This document shows positions 24,861 through 33,429 of a stretch of 64,000 nt of DNA, piece by piece. The notes beneath the pieces were generated by a model. The model was not told the origin of the DNA and searched no databases. It saw only the letters and a list, made by a program, of their open reading frames with translations. The position numbers and the translations under genes are program-made. Within the stretch, counting starts at the first letter, position 1. Every line of letters starts with the position of its first letter. Source of the stretch: Bacillota bacterium (GTDB taxonomy: Bacteria > Bacillota > Clostridia > Tissierellales > Tissierellaceae); contig JAEWGC010000036.1 in the NCBI GenBank assembly GCA_023388495.1, positions 62,001-126,000 on the forward strand, in the 5' to 3' direction.

Positions 24861-25562
24861 TTGAAGAAATTTATTATAATTACAACTGTGTTAACAATGG
24901 TTTTTCTTTCGGTAGTTCTATTCTACGAGCCATCAGCCACCCAGTATAGTGAATATTATAGTCCAAGGACCCTATATTGGGGAGTACAGGGTCAAGATGT
25001 TAGAACAGTACAAGACAAACTTCTAAGATGGAGATATTACGATGGAGAAGTGGATGGAGTCTATGGTGCAAGAACCTACAGAGCTGTGAGAAAGTTTCAA
25101 GCCAAAAATGGATTAAATGTTGACGGTATAGTAGGGCCATCTACGGCTAAGGCTTTAGGCATGTCGGCTACAACTGCAACGACAGCCGCGGCAACCCAGG
25201 GTGTTAATAGGCAAGCTGATGAATATCTTTTAGCAAGAGCTATTCATGGCGAAGCTAGGGGTGAACCATATGTAGGTAAAGTAGCTGTAGCAGCAGTTAT
25301 ACTTAACAGAACGAGAAGCTCATCTTTCCCAAACACTGTAGCAGGAGTAATATACCAGCCATTGGCATTTACAGCAGTAGCTGATGGGCAAATAAATTTA
25401 ACTCCAAATAAGGATTCAATAAAGGCAGCAAGAGATGCCTTAAATGGTTGGGATCCTAGTTATGGATGTTTATATTATTGGAATCCAGCTACAGCAACAT
25501 CAAAATGGATATGGTCAAGAAAAGTAATACTTAAAATAGGTAAACACTGGTTTGGACTATAG
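24861..25562 (+). CDS. sleB: spore cortex-lytic transglycosylase SleB
   Basis: A 233-residue exported enzyme that cuts cortex peptidoglycan during germination. Signal peptide 1-20. A peptidoglycan-binding domain (about 38-95) contains DVRTVQDKLLRWRYYDGEVDG. The catalytic SleB/CwlJ domain (about 120-233) has AIHGEARGEPYVGKVAVAAV with the likely catalytic Glu in HGEA, and ends GKHWFGL. TTG 24861 follows AAAGGAG. ypeB starts 11 bases after the stop, the standard pair. Confidence 0.96.
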   Translation: MKKFIIITTVLTMVFLSVVLFYEPSATQYSEYYSPRTLYWGVQGQDVRTVQDKLLRWRYYDGEVDGVYGARTYRAVRKFQAKNGLNVDGIVGPSTAKALGMSATTATTAAATQGVNRQADEYLLARAIHGEARGEPYVGKVAVAAVILNRTRSSSFPNTVAGVIYQPLAFTAVADGQINLTPNKDSIKAARDALNGWDPSYGCLYYWNPATATSKWIWSRKVILKIGKHWFGL

Positions 25563-25573
25563 GAGGTGAAACC

Positions 25574-26941
25574 ATGAGAGATAGAAGACATTTCATTGCC
25601 CCAACTCTACTTAGTCTATTGTTAATAGTAGCTCTTGTTTGGGGATATAATCAGTATCAAATAAAAAAGCAACACGAAATAGCATTAGAGAACCATTATC
25701 AAAGGCTGTTCTTTGATGTGAAAAAACATGTTGAAAATGTTCAGGTAAACCTATCTAAGGCATTAGTGGCGGATTCTAAGGAGAGAAATGTAGTGTTATT
25801 CTCCCAAATTATGAGTGAGGCTTTTTCTGCCAAAGATAAACTGGGGCAAATGCCAATAACCCACGCAGAGGCAGCTAAGACAGAGAAGTTTCTGACACAA
25901 GCAGGAGATTATTCTGCCTATTTAATACAAAGACATCTTCAGGGGGAAGGGATAACACAGGAACAAAGGGAGGCTCTAAATAGTCTCCAGACTAATGCAT
26001 CTGCCTTTAACGGAGAATTGTCAAAGCTTCATGAGCATATGATGGAATCAAACTTTGTTTTAGGAAGACCTAGCAGTAGACAAAGTAAAAAGGTACAACA
26101 AGCTAATGAGAAGGTGTTTCAGACATCTCTAGTAACCTTAGATAAACAAATAGGAAAGACTCCTGAACTAATATATGATGGGCCATTTTCAGACCAGATG
26201 TTGAATAGGAAGCCAGTAGGTCTGCCCAAAAATGATGTATCAATGAATGATGCAATGAATATAGCTCAGGAATTTTTCGGAAAAGATAGAGTTAGGGATA
26301 TTCAGCAATTTGAAGAAGGAGAAAATGCTAATGAAGTAAAGATACCAGCATATACATTCCATCTATATCCTGCAAACCAACAAAAAGACTTAGCTGTATA
26401 TATGGGAGTATCTAAAAAAGGTGGAAAGGTAGTTTGGATGGCAAACCCAAGACCAGTTTCCAATGTAAAATTATCCATAAAAAATGCAGAAGAAAAGGCG
26501 CTAAAATATCTGAAGGATAAAGGTTTTGAAAACATGGAGCCTAATTACTCATTAAAATATGATGGAACCATATTATTTAACTTTGCATATAAGGAAAATG
26601 ATGTAACAATTTATCCTGATTTAATTAAAGTGAAGGTAGCATTAGATACAGGCGAAATAGTAGGATTTGATGCATCTGCTTATTATATGAATCATCATGC
26701 TAGAAACATAGAGACTCCACATATTGATGAGACTGAGGCTAGATCAAAGGTTAAGACTAATTTCAACATAGATTCTGTTCGTCTAGCTATAATACCAAAG
26801 GGTAAGAATGAAGTCTTATGCTATGAATTTAAAGGGAAATATAATGATAATGACTTCATCATCTACATCAATGCATTAGATGGTTCGGAAGAACAAATAT
26901 TACAGATAATTAAAAATGAGAATGGAACTTTAACATTCTAA
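25574..26941 (+). CDS. ypeB: germination protein YpeB
   Basis: A 455-residue membrane-anchored partner of SleB, required for SleB to be held stably in the spore. One N-terminal membrane helix (about 9-25) is followed by a helical region (30-170), then PepSY-type repeats (about 215-290, 300-370, 385-450) with GKVVWMANPRPVSNVKLSIKNA, LDTGEIVGFDASAYYMNHH and NALDGSEEQILQI. AGGAGGTG precedes the ATG. Confidence 0.95.
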   Translation: MRDRRHFIAPTLLSLLLIVALVWGYNQYQIKKQHEIALENHYQRLFFDVKKHVENVQVNLSKALVADSKERNVVLFSQIMSEAFSAKDKLGQMPITHAEAAKTEKFLTQAGDYSAYLIQRHLQGEGITQEQREALNSLQTNASAFNGELSKLHEHMMESNFVLGRPSSRQSKKVQQANEKVFQTSLVTLDKQIGKTPELIYDGPFSDQMLNRKPVGLPKNDVSMNDAMNIAQEFFGKDRVRDIQQFEEGENANEVKIPAYTFHLYPANQQKDLAVYMGVSKKGGKVVWMANPRPVSNVKLSIKNAEEKALKYLKDKGFENMEPNYSLKYDGTILFNFAYKENDVTIYPDLIKVKVALDTGEIVGFDASAYYMNHHARNIETPHIDETEARSKVKTNFNIDSVRLAIIPKGKNEVLCYEFKGKYNDNDFIIYINALDGSEEQILQIIKNENGTLTF

Positions 26942-26943
26942 TT

Positions 26944-26984
26944 ATAAAATAAGAACTTGCTTCCATAGCGAGTTCTTATTTTAT
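26944..26984 (+). terminator. ypeB terminator
   Basis: ATAAAATAAGAACT (26944-26957) pairs with AGTTCTTATTTTAT (26971-26984). Confidence 0.75.
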
Positions 26985-27014
26985 GTGACGATAGTCACTA
27001 TTTTGTCAAATTCA

Positions 27015-27044
27015 TTGAATACTAACTCCAATAATTGGTATAAT
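27015..27044 (+). promoter_or_regulatory. promoter for the lipoprotein gene
   Basis: TTGAAT (27015-27020), 18 bp, TATAAT (27039-27044), about 50 bases before the ATG at 27096. Confidence 0.55.
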
Positions 27045-27095
27045 TATACTAATGAGCATATATATAACAGTATGCAAAAAAATAGGAGGGGTAAC

Positions 27096-28292
27096 ATGAA
27101 AAGATTATCACTATTAGCACTAGTATTAGCACTATCTATATCATTAACAGGTTGTTTTGGTGGGGAATCAAAGCTTTACAATGCTTTCAACAAAATGCAA
27201 GATGTTAATGCCATACAAACAGAGATGACATTAGAATTTAATTTACAAGCTGAAGGATTTCCAGAAGAATCTAAGGCAACATTGGATCAAGTAGCAGCTG
27301 CGGTAAACAATACAAAAATCCAAATGAAACAAAAAACCACACAAAATAAAGATAAGACATCTGCGAAAGCAGAGATGGATATGGAGCTTCATACTATTGG
27401 GGAACCAATGAAAATGAAGGTTTGGGTTGTTGCTGATATGTCAGAGGAAGAGCCTAAATTATTAGAAATCATAAAAATGCCTGAAATGGTGAGAAGCTTT
27501 ATGTTCCAAGGAGAGCCAGAGAAAGAATACTTAGTATATGATATGAAAGAAATCATGGACTTAAGTGGTGAAGAAATCAATTTTGGTAAAATGATGGAAT
27601 TTAGTAAAAGTTTCCAACCTAAATTAACAGATTTCATGAAGGAAATGCAAAAAGATTTTAAACCAGGATTTGATATTGTTAAATCAAAGGGAAATAATAC
27701 TATAGGAAATCAAAAACTAGATATTTATGAATTAAAGTTAGATGACGCCACATTGAAGGAACTTGTAAGATATAGCGTAAATTACAGTTTAGAAAATGAG
27801 GTAGTTATAGAGTTTATTAAAGAGTATATGGAAGCAGTGATGAATATAGTAGTTATTGAAAATGAAGATCAAGAAGAGGCAAAAGAAGAAATCAAAAAAG
27901 AATTAGAAGAACTAGAAGCGAAATTACCAGAATTCAAAGAGAAATTTAATGAATTTATGGATAAATATAAGGATATAGAGATTTTAGGAGAAAATGGCAT
28001 AGTAATAGAATATGGTATCAATGAAAAGGGATATATTGCCCATGAAAAAGGTGATATAGACTTAGTAATAGATTTAGAAAAGATTGCTAAGACAATGGAG
28101 GAAGAGGCTCCAGAGATGAAGGGTATAATAAACTTAGGAATAAGCTATACATCAAGAAACTATAATATTAATAGCAAGGTTTTAGGAGTAATGATTCCTA
28201 AGGTAAATGAAAAGAACTCAATAAGTATAATGAAATTAATGGAAAAACAAATAGAACAAATAGAGCAAGTACCTAGTACGCCAGCACCATAA
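27096..28292 (+). CDS. hypothetical lipoprotein, 398 aa
   Basis: The chosen ATG at 27096 follows ATAGGAGGGG and starts a lipoprotein signal (MKRLSLLALVLALSISLTGC, lipobox LTGC), so the product is anchored outside the membrane. The mature part is mostly hydrophilic and alpha/beta, with MQDVNAIQTEMTLEFNLQAE near the start and a Glu/Lys-rich helix (about 250-285). The pattern of amphipathic beta strands resembles DUF6583/LolA-like lipoproteins of Firmicutes, but I would not assign it. A longer frame from 26985 would read through the ribosome site. It is a single gene with its own promoter and terminator. Confidence 0.8.
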   Translation: MKRLSLLALVLALSISLTGCFGGESKLYNAFNKMQDVNAIQTEMTLEFNLQAEGFPEESKATLDQVAAAVNNTKIQMKQKTTQNKDKTSAKAEMDMELHTIGEPMKMKVWVVADMSEEEPKLLEIIKMPEMVRSFMFQGEPEKEYLVYDMKEIMDLSGEEINFGKMMEFSKSFQPKLTDFMKEMQKDFKPGFDIVKSKGNNTIGNQKLDIYELKLDDATLKELVRYSVNYSLENEVVIEFIKEYMEAVMNIVVIENEDQEEAKEEIKKELEELEAKLPEFKEKFNEFMDKYKDIEILGENGIVIEYGINEKGYIAHEKGDIDLVIDLEKIAKTMEEEAPEMKGIINLGISYTSRNYNINSKVLGVMIPKVNEKNSISIMKLMEKQIEQIEQVPSTPAP

Positions 28293-28307
28293 CCATAGAC
28301 TAATTAG

Positions 28308-28336
28308 AGAACACATCTTTACGATGTGTTCTTTTT
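28308..28336 (+). terminator. terminator of the lipoprotein gene
   Basis: AGAACACATC (28308-28317) pairs with GATGTGTTCT (28323-28332), then T residues. Confidence 0.85.
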
Positions 28337-28387
28337 AGTTGAAAAATCCATATATTATTAGTAAAATGGATATAGAGGAGGAGTTTT

Positions 28388-29191
28388 ATGGACAACAGGC
28401 CAATAGGAGTGTTTGATTCTGGCATTGGTGGGCTTACTGTGCTTAAAGAAATAATGGAGCAATTACCTGGTGAGGATATAATATATTTTGGAGATACAGC
28501 TCGTATTCCCTATGGAACTAGATCAAAAGAAACTGTAATAAAGTATGTAATAGAATCCTTCAACTTCCTTATGACCAAGGATATTAAAGCGATAGTAATA
28601 GCATGTAATACTGCATCTGCATTGGCAATGGAAGAGGCTAAGAAAAGATTTGATTTACCCATTATAGGAGTAGTAGAGCCAGGAGCTAAGGCTGCTATAA
28701 ATTGTACTAAGAACAATTCCATAGGAATAATAGGAACAGAGGGAACAATAAATTCTAATTCCTATCAAAGAGAAATAAGAAAATCACTTCCAATGGCAGA
28801 AATTATAGGAGTATCCTGTCCTTTATTTGTACCTATAGTAGAAGAAGGATGGGAGAATTCCGATGTAGCATATGTTGCCACTCAAAAATACCTACTAGAA
28901 TTAAAAGAACACAATATAGATACCTTGGTACTAGGTTGTACCCATTATCCAGCTCTAAGATATACAATAGGCAAGGTCCTAGGAGATAAAGTTATCTTAG
29001 TAAATCCAGCTTATGAAACAGCAAGGTTAACTAAAAGCATATTAAAGGAAAAAGGACTATTAAATGAAAAGATAGATGGTGGAATTTATAAATATTATGT
29101 AAGTGATGCCCCAGATAAGTTTCAAAGAATAGGTGGCAATATAATAAGAAAAGAAATAGGGGTTGTAGAAAGAGCAATTTTAGGCGGGTAA
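28388..29191 (+). CDS. murI: glutamate racemase
   Basis: Makes D-glutamate for peptidoglycan. A 267-residue protein with the N-terminal IGVFDSGIGGLTVLKEI (catalytic-site Asp-Ser), the first catalytic Cys in VIACNTASA, and the second in LGCTHYPALR. No cofactor is needed in this family. GAGGAGG precedes the ATG. The end of the gene overlaps a hairpin that also contains one of the putative activator sites of the next gene. Confidence 0.96.
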   Translation: MDNRPIGVFDSGIGGLTVLKEIMEQLPGEDIIYFGDTARIPYGTRSKETVIKYVIESFNFLMTKDIKAIVIACNTASALAMEEAKKRFDLPIIGVVEPGAKAAINCTKNNSIGIIGTEGTINSNSYQREIRKSLPMAEIIGVSCPLFVPIVEEGWENSDVAYVATQKYLLELKEHNIDTLVLGCTHYPALRYTIGKVLGDKVILVNPAYETARLTKSILKEKGLLNEKIDGGIYKYYVSDAPDKFQRIGGNIIRKEIGVVERAILGG

Positions 29192-29228
29192 CCGCCTAAA
29201 ATTTGGCTACCACTGCCGAAAATTAAGC
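29177..29228 (+). promoter_or_regulatory. hairpin and two GCC-N8-GGC sites before the sigma-54 activator gene
   Basis: TTTTAGGCGG and CCGCCTAAAA form a 10-bp stem around the murI stop. Overlapping and following it are GCCTAAAATTTGGC (29194-29207) and GCCGAAAATTAAGC (29215-29228). A related site, GCCTAATTTTCGGC, lies between the activator gene and kdd (30682-30695). They are candidate binding sites for the activator itself. Confidence 0.5.
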
Positions 29229-29257
29229 GAAAATCTAAAGGGAAAGGAGGGGAAAAT

Positions 29258-30646
29258 ATGAAGGATTTATTTTTTAGAGAAAATGTATTGGAGATTCTCG
29301 ATTATATAGAAGAAGGATTACATATAATAGATAAAAACGGCATAATAGTCTATTATAATAAATTTGCCCAAAGTATAGATGGAATAGAAAGAGATAAGGT
29401 TATAGGCAGACATTTGCTTGAAGTATATCCATCTCTTACAGATGAGACTAGTACTCTTCTTACAGTAATTCGTACAGGAGAACCAATGCACAAAAAAGAG
29501 CAGACCTTCCTTAACTATAAGGGAGAAAAGATTACCACCATAAATACCTCCATACCTATAACTGCTAAGGGTAAAATCCTTGGAGCATTGGAAATATCAA
29601 AGGATATAACAACAGTACGTCAAATGTCAGAAAAAATAGTAGATCTGCAAAACAAGCTATATAAAAATAAAAAGGAAAAGACCTCAGTAGAAAAGGCCAA
29701 TGAGTCTGCCCAGTTTACATTATTAGATATTGTTGGAGAGAATAAGGAAATGATAAGGTTAAAATCCCTTGCATTAAAGGCTGCAGAATCAGATGTTTCT
29801 GTATTGATATCAGGAGATACAGGGACAGGAAAAGAATTATTTGTTCATTCAATTCACAATGCAAGTAGTAGAAAATATAAACCTTTTATTACTCAAAACT
29901 GTGCAGCACTTCCTGGAAATTTATTAGAAGGAATCCTCTTTGGCACAATAAAGGGAGGATTTACAGGAGCTGAAGATAGACCAGGATTATTTGAATTAGC
30001 CCATGGAGGTACATTATTCTTAGACGAGATTAACTCCATGCCTCTAGAGCTTCAATCCAAGCTACTTAGGGTTCTTCAAGATGGCAATATAAGAAGAGTA
30101 GGTGCCACTAATACCATTAAGGTTGATGTGAGAATAGTAGCTGCAACCAATATATCAGCAGAAGAAGCCGTGGAAAAAAGGCAGATAAGAAGGGATTTAT
30201 ATTATAGATTGAATGTAGTTTCCTTTGAAATTCCATCATTAAAGTCTAGGAAAGACGATATACCCATACTTACAAATTATTTCATAAATAAGTTTAATGA
30301 GAAGTTAGGTAAAAGTGTAAAGGGGGTATCCAAGGAAGTATTAGATATATTTAATAGTTACGAATGGGATGGAAATGTAAGAGAATTAGAACATCTAATA
30401 GAAGGTATAATGAGCATATCAGATCCTGAAATCATAGATATAGAAGACCTACCATATAAATTTAGGCAGTATAAGAAAGACCATAATATATACGAATCCT
30501 CCCTTTCAGAGGTACTTGAAGAAACGGAGAGAAGTATAATAAAAGACGCACTAAAGAAAACAGATAACAACATAACCAAAACAGCGGAGCTGTTGAAGAT
30601 ACCTAGGCAAACATTGCAGTATAGAATACAAAAGCTGAAGATTTAA
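29258..30646 (+). CDS. RocR-type sigma-54-dependent activator (PAS, AAA+, Fis HTH)
   Basis: A 462-residue bacterial enhancer-binding protein. A PAS domain (about 10-120; LHIIDKNGIIVYYNKFAQSI) precedes the AAA+ domain (about 155-390). Walker A is SGDTGTGKE; the sigma-54 loop is GGFTGA in place of GAFTGA; LFLDEINSM is the Walker B region. The C-terminal Fis-type helix-turn-helix is TKTAELLKIPRQTLQYRIQK. It drives sigma-54 polymerase, and its closest target is the -24/-12 promoter of kdd just downstream, so it probably controls lysine fermentation; the PAS ligand is unknown. The last codons form half of a 50-bp perfect palindrome. GGAGGGG precedes the ATG. Confidence 0.93.
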   Translation: MKDLFFRENVLEILDYIEEGLHIIDKNGIIVYYNKFAQSIDGIERDKVIGRHLLEVYPSLTDETSTLLTVIRTGEPMHKKEQTFLNYKGEKITTINTSIPITAKGKILGALEISKDITTVRQMSEKIVDLQNKLYKNKKEKTSVEKANESAQFTLLDIVGENKEMIRLKSLALKAAESDVSVLISGDTGTGKELFVHSIHNASSRKYKPFITQNCAALPGNLLEGILFGTIKGGFTGAEDRPGLFELAHGGTLFLDEINSMPLELQSKLLRVLQDGNIRRVGATNTIKVDVRIVAATNISAEEAVEKRQIRRDLYYRLNVVSFEIPSLKSRKDDIPILTNYFINKFNEKLGKSVKGVSKEVLDIFNSYEWDGNVRELEHLIEGIMSISDPEIIDIEDLPYKFRQYKKDHNIYESSLSEVLEETERSIIKDALKKTDNNITKTAELLKIPRQTLQYRIQKLKI

Positions 30647-30669
30647 ATCTTCAGCTTTTGTATTCTATA
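30620..30669 (+). terminator. 50-bp perfect palindrome at the activator gene end
   Basis: The 25 bases 30620-30644 and the 25 bases 30645-30669 are exact reverse complements with no spacer. The stop codon TAA (30644-30646) sits at the centre. It would fold into a very stable RNA hairpin, ending AGCTTTTGTATTCTATA on the right, and can act as a terminator in part, or as a DNA cruciform. Confidence 0.85.
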
Positions 30670-30681
30670 AACTATTATACC

Positions 30682-30695
30682 GCCTAATTTTCGGC
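30682..30695 (+). promoter_or_regulatory. putative upstream activator site of the kdd promoter
   Basis: GCCTAATTTTCGGC, the GCC-N8-GGC motif also seen before the activator gene, ends about 130 bp before the -24/-12 element. That is the usual distance for an enhancer-binding protein. Confidence 0.5.
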
Positions 30696-30822
30696 ATTAA
30701 TTTCGTTGTTAAAATCACCGAAAACTTGTTTATAGGTAAAAAACACCCTAAAAACACCCAAAACCCTTGTTTTTAAATTAACAATCAACAGTTTTAAATT
30801 TAAAATTACTAATTCAAATATT

Positions 30823-30838
30823 TGGCATGAGTTTTGCA
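30823..30838 (+). promoter_or_regulatory. sigma-54 promoter (-24/-12) of kdd
   Basis: TGGCA (30823-30827) and TTGCA (30834-30838) place GG and GC 12 bases apart, the sigma-54 pattern. RNA would start near 30850, 40 bases before the kdd ATG. Confidence 0.8.
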
Positions 30839-30889
30839 TTAAACTTTATATGGTGAAAAAATTAATTTAAATACTGGGAGGAATGTAAT

Positions 30890-31927
30890 ATGAAAAAAGG
30901 ATGTCCATACGGTACTCATAGGGTTATTGAACCAAAGGGAGTTTTACCACAACCAGCATTGAAGATTGACAATGATATGGAAATTTATGATAACGAAATA
31001 CTTATAAACGTTCAAACATTGAATGTAGACTCAGCAAGCTTTACACAAATTAAAGAGCAAGCTAAGGGAGACATAGAAGAAATCAAAAAGATAATGAAAG
31101 GTATCGTAGCAGATAGAGGTAAACACCAAAACCCAGTTACAGGTTCAGGTGGAATGCTAATAGGTACAGTAGAAAAAATTGGACCAGCATTAGAAGGAAA
31201 AACTGACCTTAAAGTTGGAGACAAAATAGCTACATTAGTATCATTATCCTTAACACCACTTAGAATTGATGAATTCAAAGAAATTAGACAAGATGTAGAC
31301 CAAGTAGATATAGTAGGTAAAGCAATATTATTTGAATCAGGAATCTATGCAGTTATTCCATCAGACATGCCTGAAAACTTAGCGTTGTCAGTATTAGACG
31401 TAGCAGGAGCACCAGCTCAAACAGCAAAACTTGTTAAACCAGGAGATACAGTAGTAGTTATTGGTGGAACAGGAAAATCAGGTATGCTTTGTCTATATGA
31501 AGCAAAGAAAAGAGCAGGAGTTACAGGTAAAGTTATCTGTATAGGTTCAAGAGATACTACTCTACAAAGATGTAAAGATGCTAATTTAGCAGACGTATAC
31601 ATTAAAGCAAATGCAACAGATGCAGTAGAAATACTTGAAAAAGTTAAAGAAGCTACAAACGGAGAAATGGCTGATATCGTAATCAACACAGTAAACATTC
31701 AAAATACAGAAATGTCATCAATCCTAATTTGTAAAGACAGAGGAATAGTATACTTCTTTAGTATGGCTACAAGCTTCACAAAAGCAGCATTAGGAGCAGA
31801 AGGAGTAGGTAAAGACGTAACTATGATAGTTGGAAACGGATACACTAAAGATCACGCAGCAATATCATTAGAACTAATGAGAGAATCAGAAGAATTAAGA
31901 AAGATCTTCACTGAATTATACGCGTAA
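30890..31927 (+). CDS. kdd: L-erythro-3,5-diaminohexanoate dehydrogenase
   Basis: Oxidatively deaminates 3,5-diaminohexanoate to 5-amino-3-oxohexanoate with NAD in clostridial lysine fermentation. The 345-residue protein opens MKKGCPYGTHRVIEPKGVLP, a family-specific N terminus, and has a zinc-free dehydrogenase fold with the dinucleotide loop VVVIGGTGKSGMLCLYEAKK (about 180-200). It is the first gene after the sigma-54 promoter and before kamA, matching known lysine clusters. GGGAGGAATG precedes the ATG. It ends in a hairpin, 31923-31950. Confidence 0.95.
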   Translation: MKKGCPYGTHRVIEPKGVLPQPALKIDNDMEIYDNEILINVQTLNVDSASFTQIKEQAKGDIEEIKKIMKGIVADRGKHQNPVTGSGGMLIGTVEKIGPALEGKTDLKVGDKIATLVSLSLTPLRIDEFKEIRQDVDQVDIVGKAILFESGIYAVIPSDMPENLALSVLDVAGAPAQTAKLVKPGDTVVVIGGTGKSGMLCLYEAKKRAGVTGKVICIGSRDTTLQRCKDANLADVYIKANATDAVEILEKVKEATNGEMADIVINTVNIQNTEMSSILICKDRGIVYFFSMATSFTKAALGAEGVGKDVTMIVGNGYTKDHAAISLELMRESEELRKIFTELYA

Positions 31928-31950
31928 ACTTTGGCTTGCCAAAGTTTACG
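31923..31950 (+). repeat. 13-bp inverted repeat at the kdd stop
   Basis: CGTAAACTTTGGC (31923-31935) and GCCAAAGTTTACG (31938-31950) contain the stop codon. There is no T run, so it may reduce rather than end transcription, or protect the kdd message. Confidence 0.6.
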
Positions 31951-32087
31951 AATTGACAATTGACAATGTACAATTGACAATTAAATGATTAAAAGATTAA
32001 TAACTAATAAAAGAAGAAAATTATTATTTAGCTATTTTTATTCTTTCGCGTTTTTATGTTTTCATTGTCAACTGTCAATTGTCAATT
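31951..32087. mobile_element. heptamer inverted-array element, empty copy 2
   Basis: The left array of ATTGACA units (31951-31982) and the inverted right array (about 32064-32087) bound 137 bp with no ORF. The inner left flank, AATTAAATGATTAAAA, matches copy 1 at 7007-7147, and the inner right flank, TTTTTATGTTTTCATTGTC, resembles both other copies. It splits kdd from kamA, so kamA may depend on read-through or on a weak promoter after it. Confidence 0.65.
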
Positions 32088-32152
32088 AATTAAGTCAATT
32101 AAATAAGTTAGTTAATTAAATAGATTAATGTGATAAAATAGGGGGGCTTATT

Positions 32153-33406
32153 TTGAGAAAGTATAGTGAAATCGAACTTTGGAAAAATGTTACCGAAGAA
32201 GAATGGAATGACTGGAAATGGCAAGTAAGAAACAGAGTTACAGATGTAACTACATTAAGACAAATAATCAACTTAACAGAAGAGGAAGAAAAAAATATTG
32301 GTGCAGTACTTGAAAGATTTAGAGTAGGTATTACACCTTATTATGCTTCTTTAATGGACCCAAATGATCCAAACTGTCCAGTTAGAATGCAAGCAGTACC
32401 TACACTAATGGAGACACATATCAGTTCATCAGACTTAGAAGATCCATTAGATGAAGATGCTGACTCACCAGTGCCAGGATTAACACATAGATATCCAGAT
32501 AGAGTATTATTCTTAATTACAGATCAATGCTCAATGTACTGCAGACACTGTACTAGAAGAAGATTTGCAGGACAAAACGACATGGGAGTGCCTAGAGATA
32601 GAATCGATGCATGTATAGAATATATTAGAAATACTCCAGGGGTAAGAGACGTATTACTTTCAGGTGGAGATGCTCTATTAGTAGGAGATGATGTATTAGA
32701 ATATATCATCAGCAAACTTAGAGAAATTCCACATGTTGAAATAGTTAGAATCGGAAGCCGTACACCAGTAGTATTACCACAAAGAATTACAGATGATTTA
32801 GTAAATATGCTAAAGAAATATCATCCGATTTGGTTAAACACTCACTTTAACCATCCAAAGGAAATAACAGCTGAATCAAAGGCAGCTTGTGAGAAATTAG
32901 CTAATGCAGGTATCCCGCTAGGAAACCAATCAGTATTACTTAGAGGAATCAACGATTGTCCACATACAATGAAGGACTTAGTACATGGATTAGTTAAGAT
33001 GAGAGTAAGACCTTACTACATCTACCAATGTGACCTTTCCATGGGAATTGAGCACTTTAGAACTAAAGTATCAAAAGGTATCGAAATAATAGAAGCATTA
33101 AGAGGACATACATCAGGCTATGCAGTGCCAACATTTGTAGTTGACGCTCCCGGTGGAGGAGGAAAAACTCCAGTAATGCCTCAATATGTAATATCACAAT
33201 CACCAACTAAGATAGTATTAAGAAACTACGAAGGTATAATCACAACATATACAGAGCCACAAATAATAGAAGAACCATGTAACTGTCCTGTATGTAAAGG
33301 TGAAAGAGAAGCAAAAATCACAGGAGTAGCAGGATTATTACAAGGTCCAGAGGTAAAAGCAATGGAGCCAAGTTACCTAGAAAGAAGACATAGAAAAGAT
33401 AAATAA
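32153..33406 (+). CDS. kamA: L-lysine 2,3-aminomutase
   Basis: A radical-SAM, PLP-dependent enzyme converting L-lysine to L-beta-lysine, the first step of lysine fermentation. The cluster-binding motif CSMYCRHC gives Cys126, Cys130 and Cys133. The PLP lysine is probably Lys338 in PGGGGKTP. The rest of the 417 residues matches the family (SGGDALLVGDDVLE; WLNTHFNHP). The C-terminal zinc-site cysteines (CNCPVC near 380) are present. TTG 32153 follows GGGGGG. kamB starts 23 bases after the stop. Confidence 0.97.
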   Translation: MRKYSEIELWKNVTEEEWNDWKWQVRNRVTDVTTLRQIINLTEEEEKNIGAVLERFRVGITPYYASLMDPNDPNCPVRMQAVPTLMETHISSSDLEDPLDEDADSPVPGLTHRYPDRVLFLITDQCSMYCRHCTRRRFAGQNDMGVPRDRIDACIEYIRNTPGVRDVLLSGGDALLVGDDVLEYIISKLREIPHVEIVRIGSRTPVVLPQRITDDLVNMLKKYHPIWLNTHFNHPKEITAESKAACEKLANAGIPLGNQSVLLRGINDCPHTMKDLVHGLVKMRVRPYYIYQCDLSMGIEHFRTKVSKGIEIIEALRGHTSGYAVPTFVVDAPGGGGKTPVMPQYVISQSPTKIVLRNYEGIITTYTEPQIIEEPCNCPVCKGEREAKITGVAGLLQGPEVKAMEPSYLERRHRKDK

Positions 33407-33429
33407 AACTATAAGGAAGTGAGTGCCTC

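Noticed and set aside
29935..29980. Loss of sigma-54 contact from GGFTGA in place of GAFTGA
   Set aside because: RocR-type activators tolerate a small residue at this place, and a -24/-12 promoter lies downstream.
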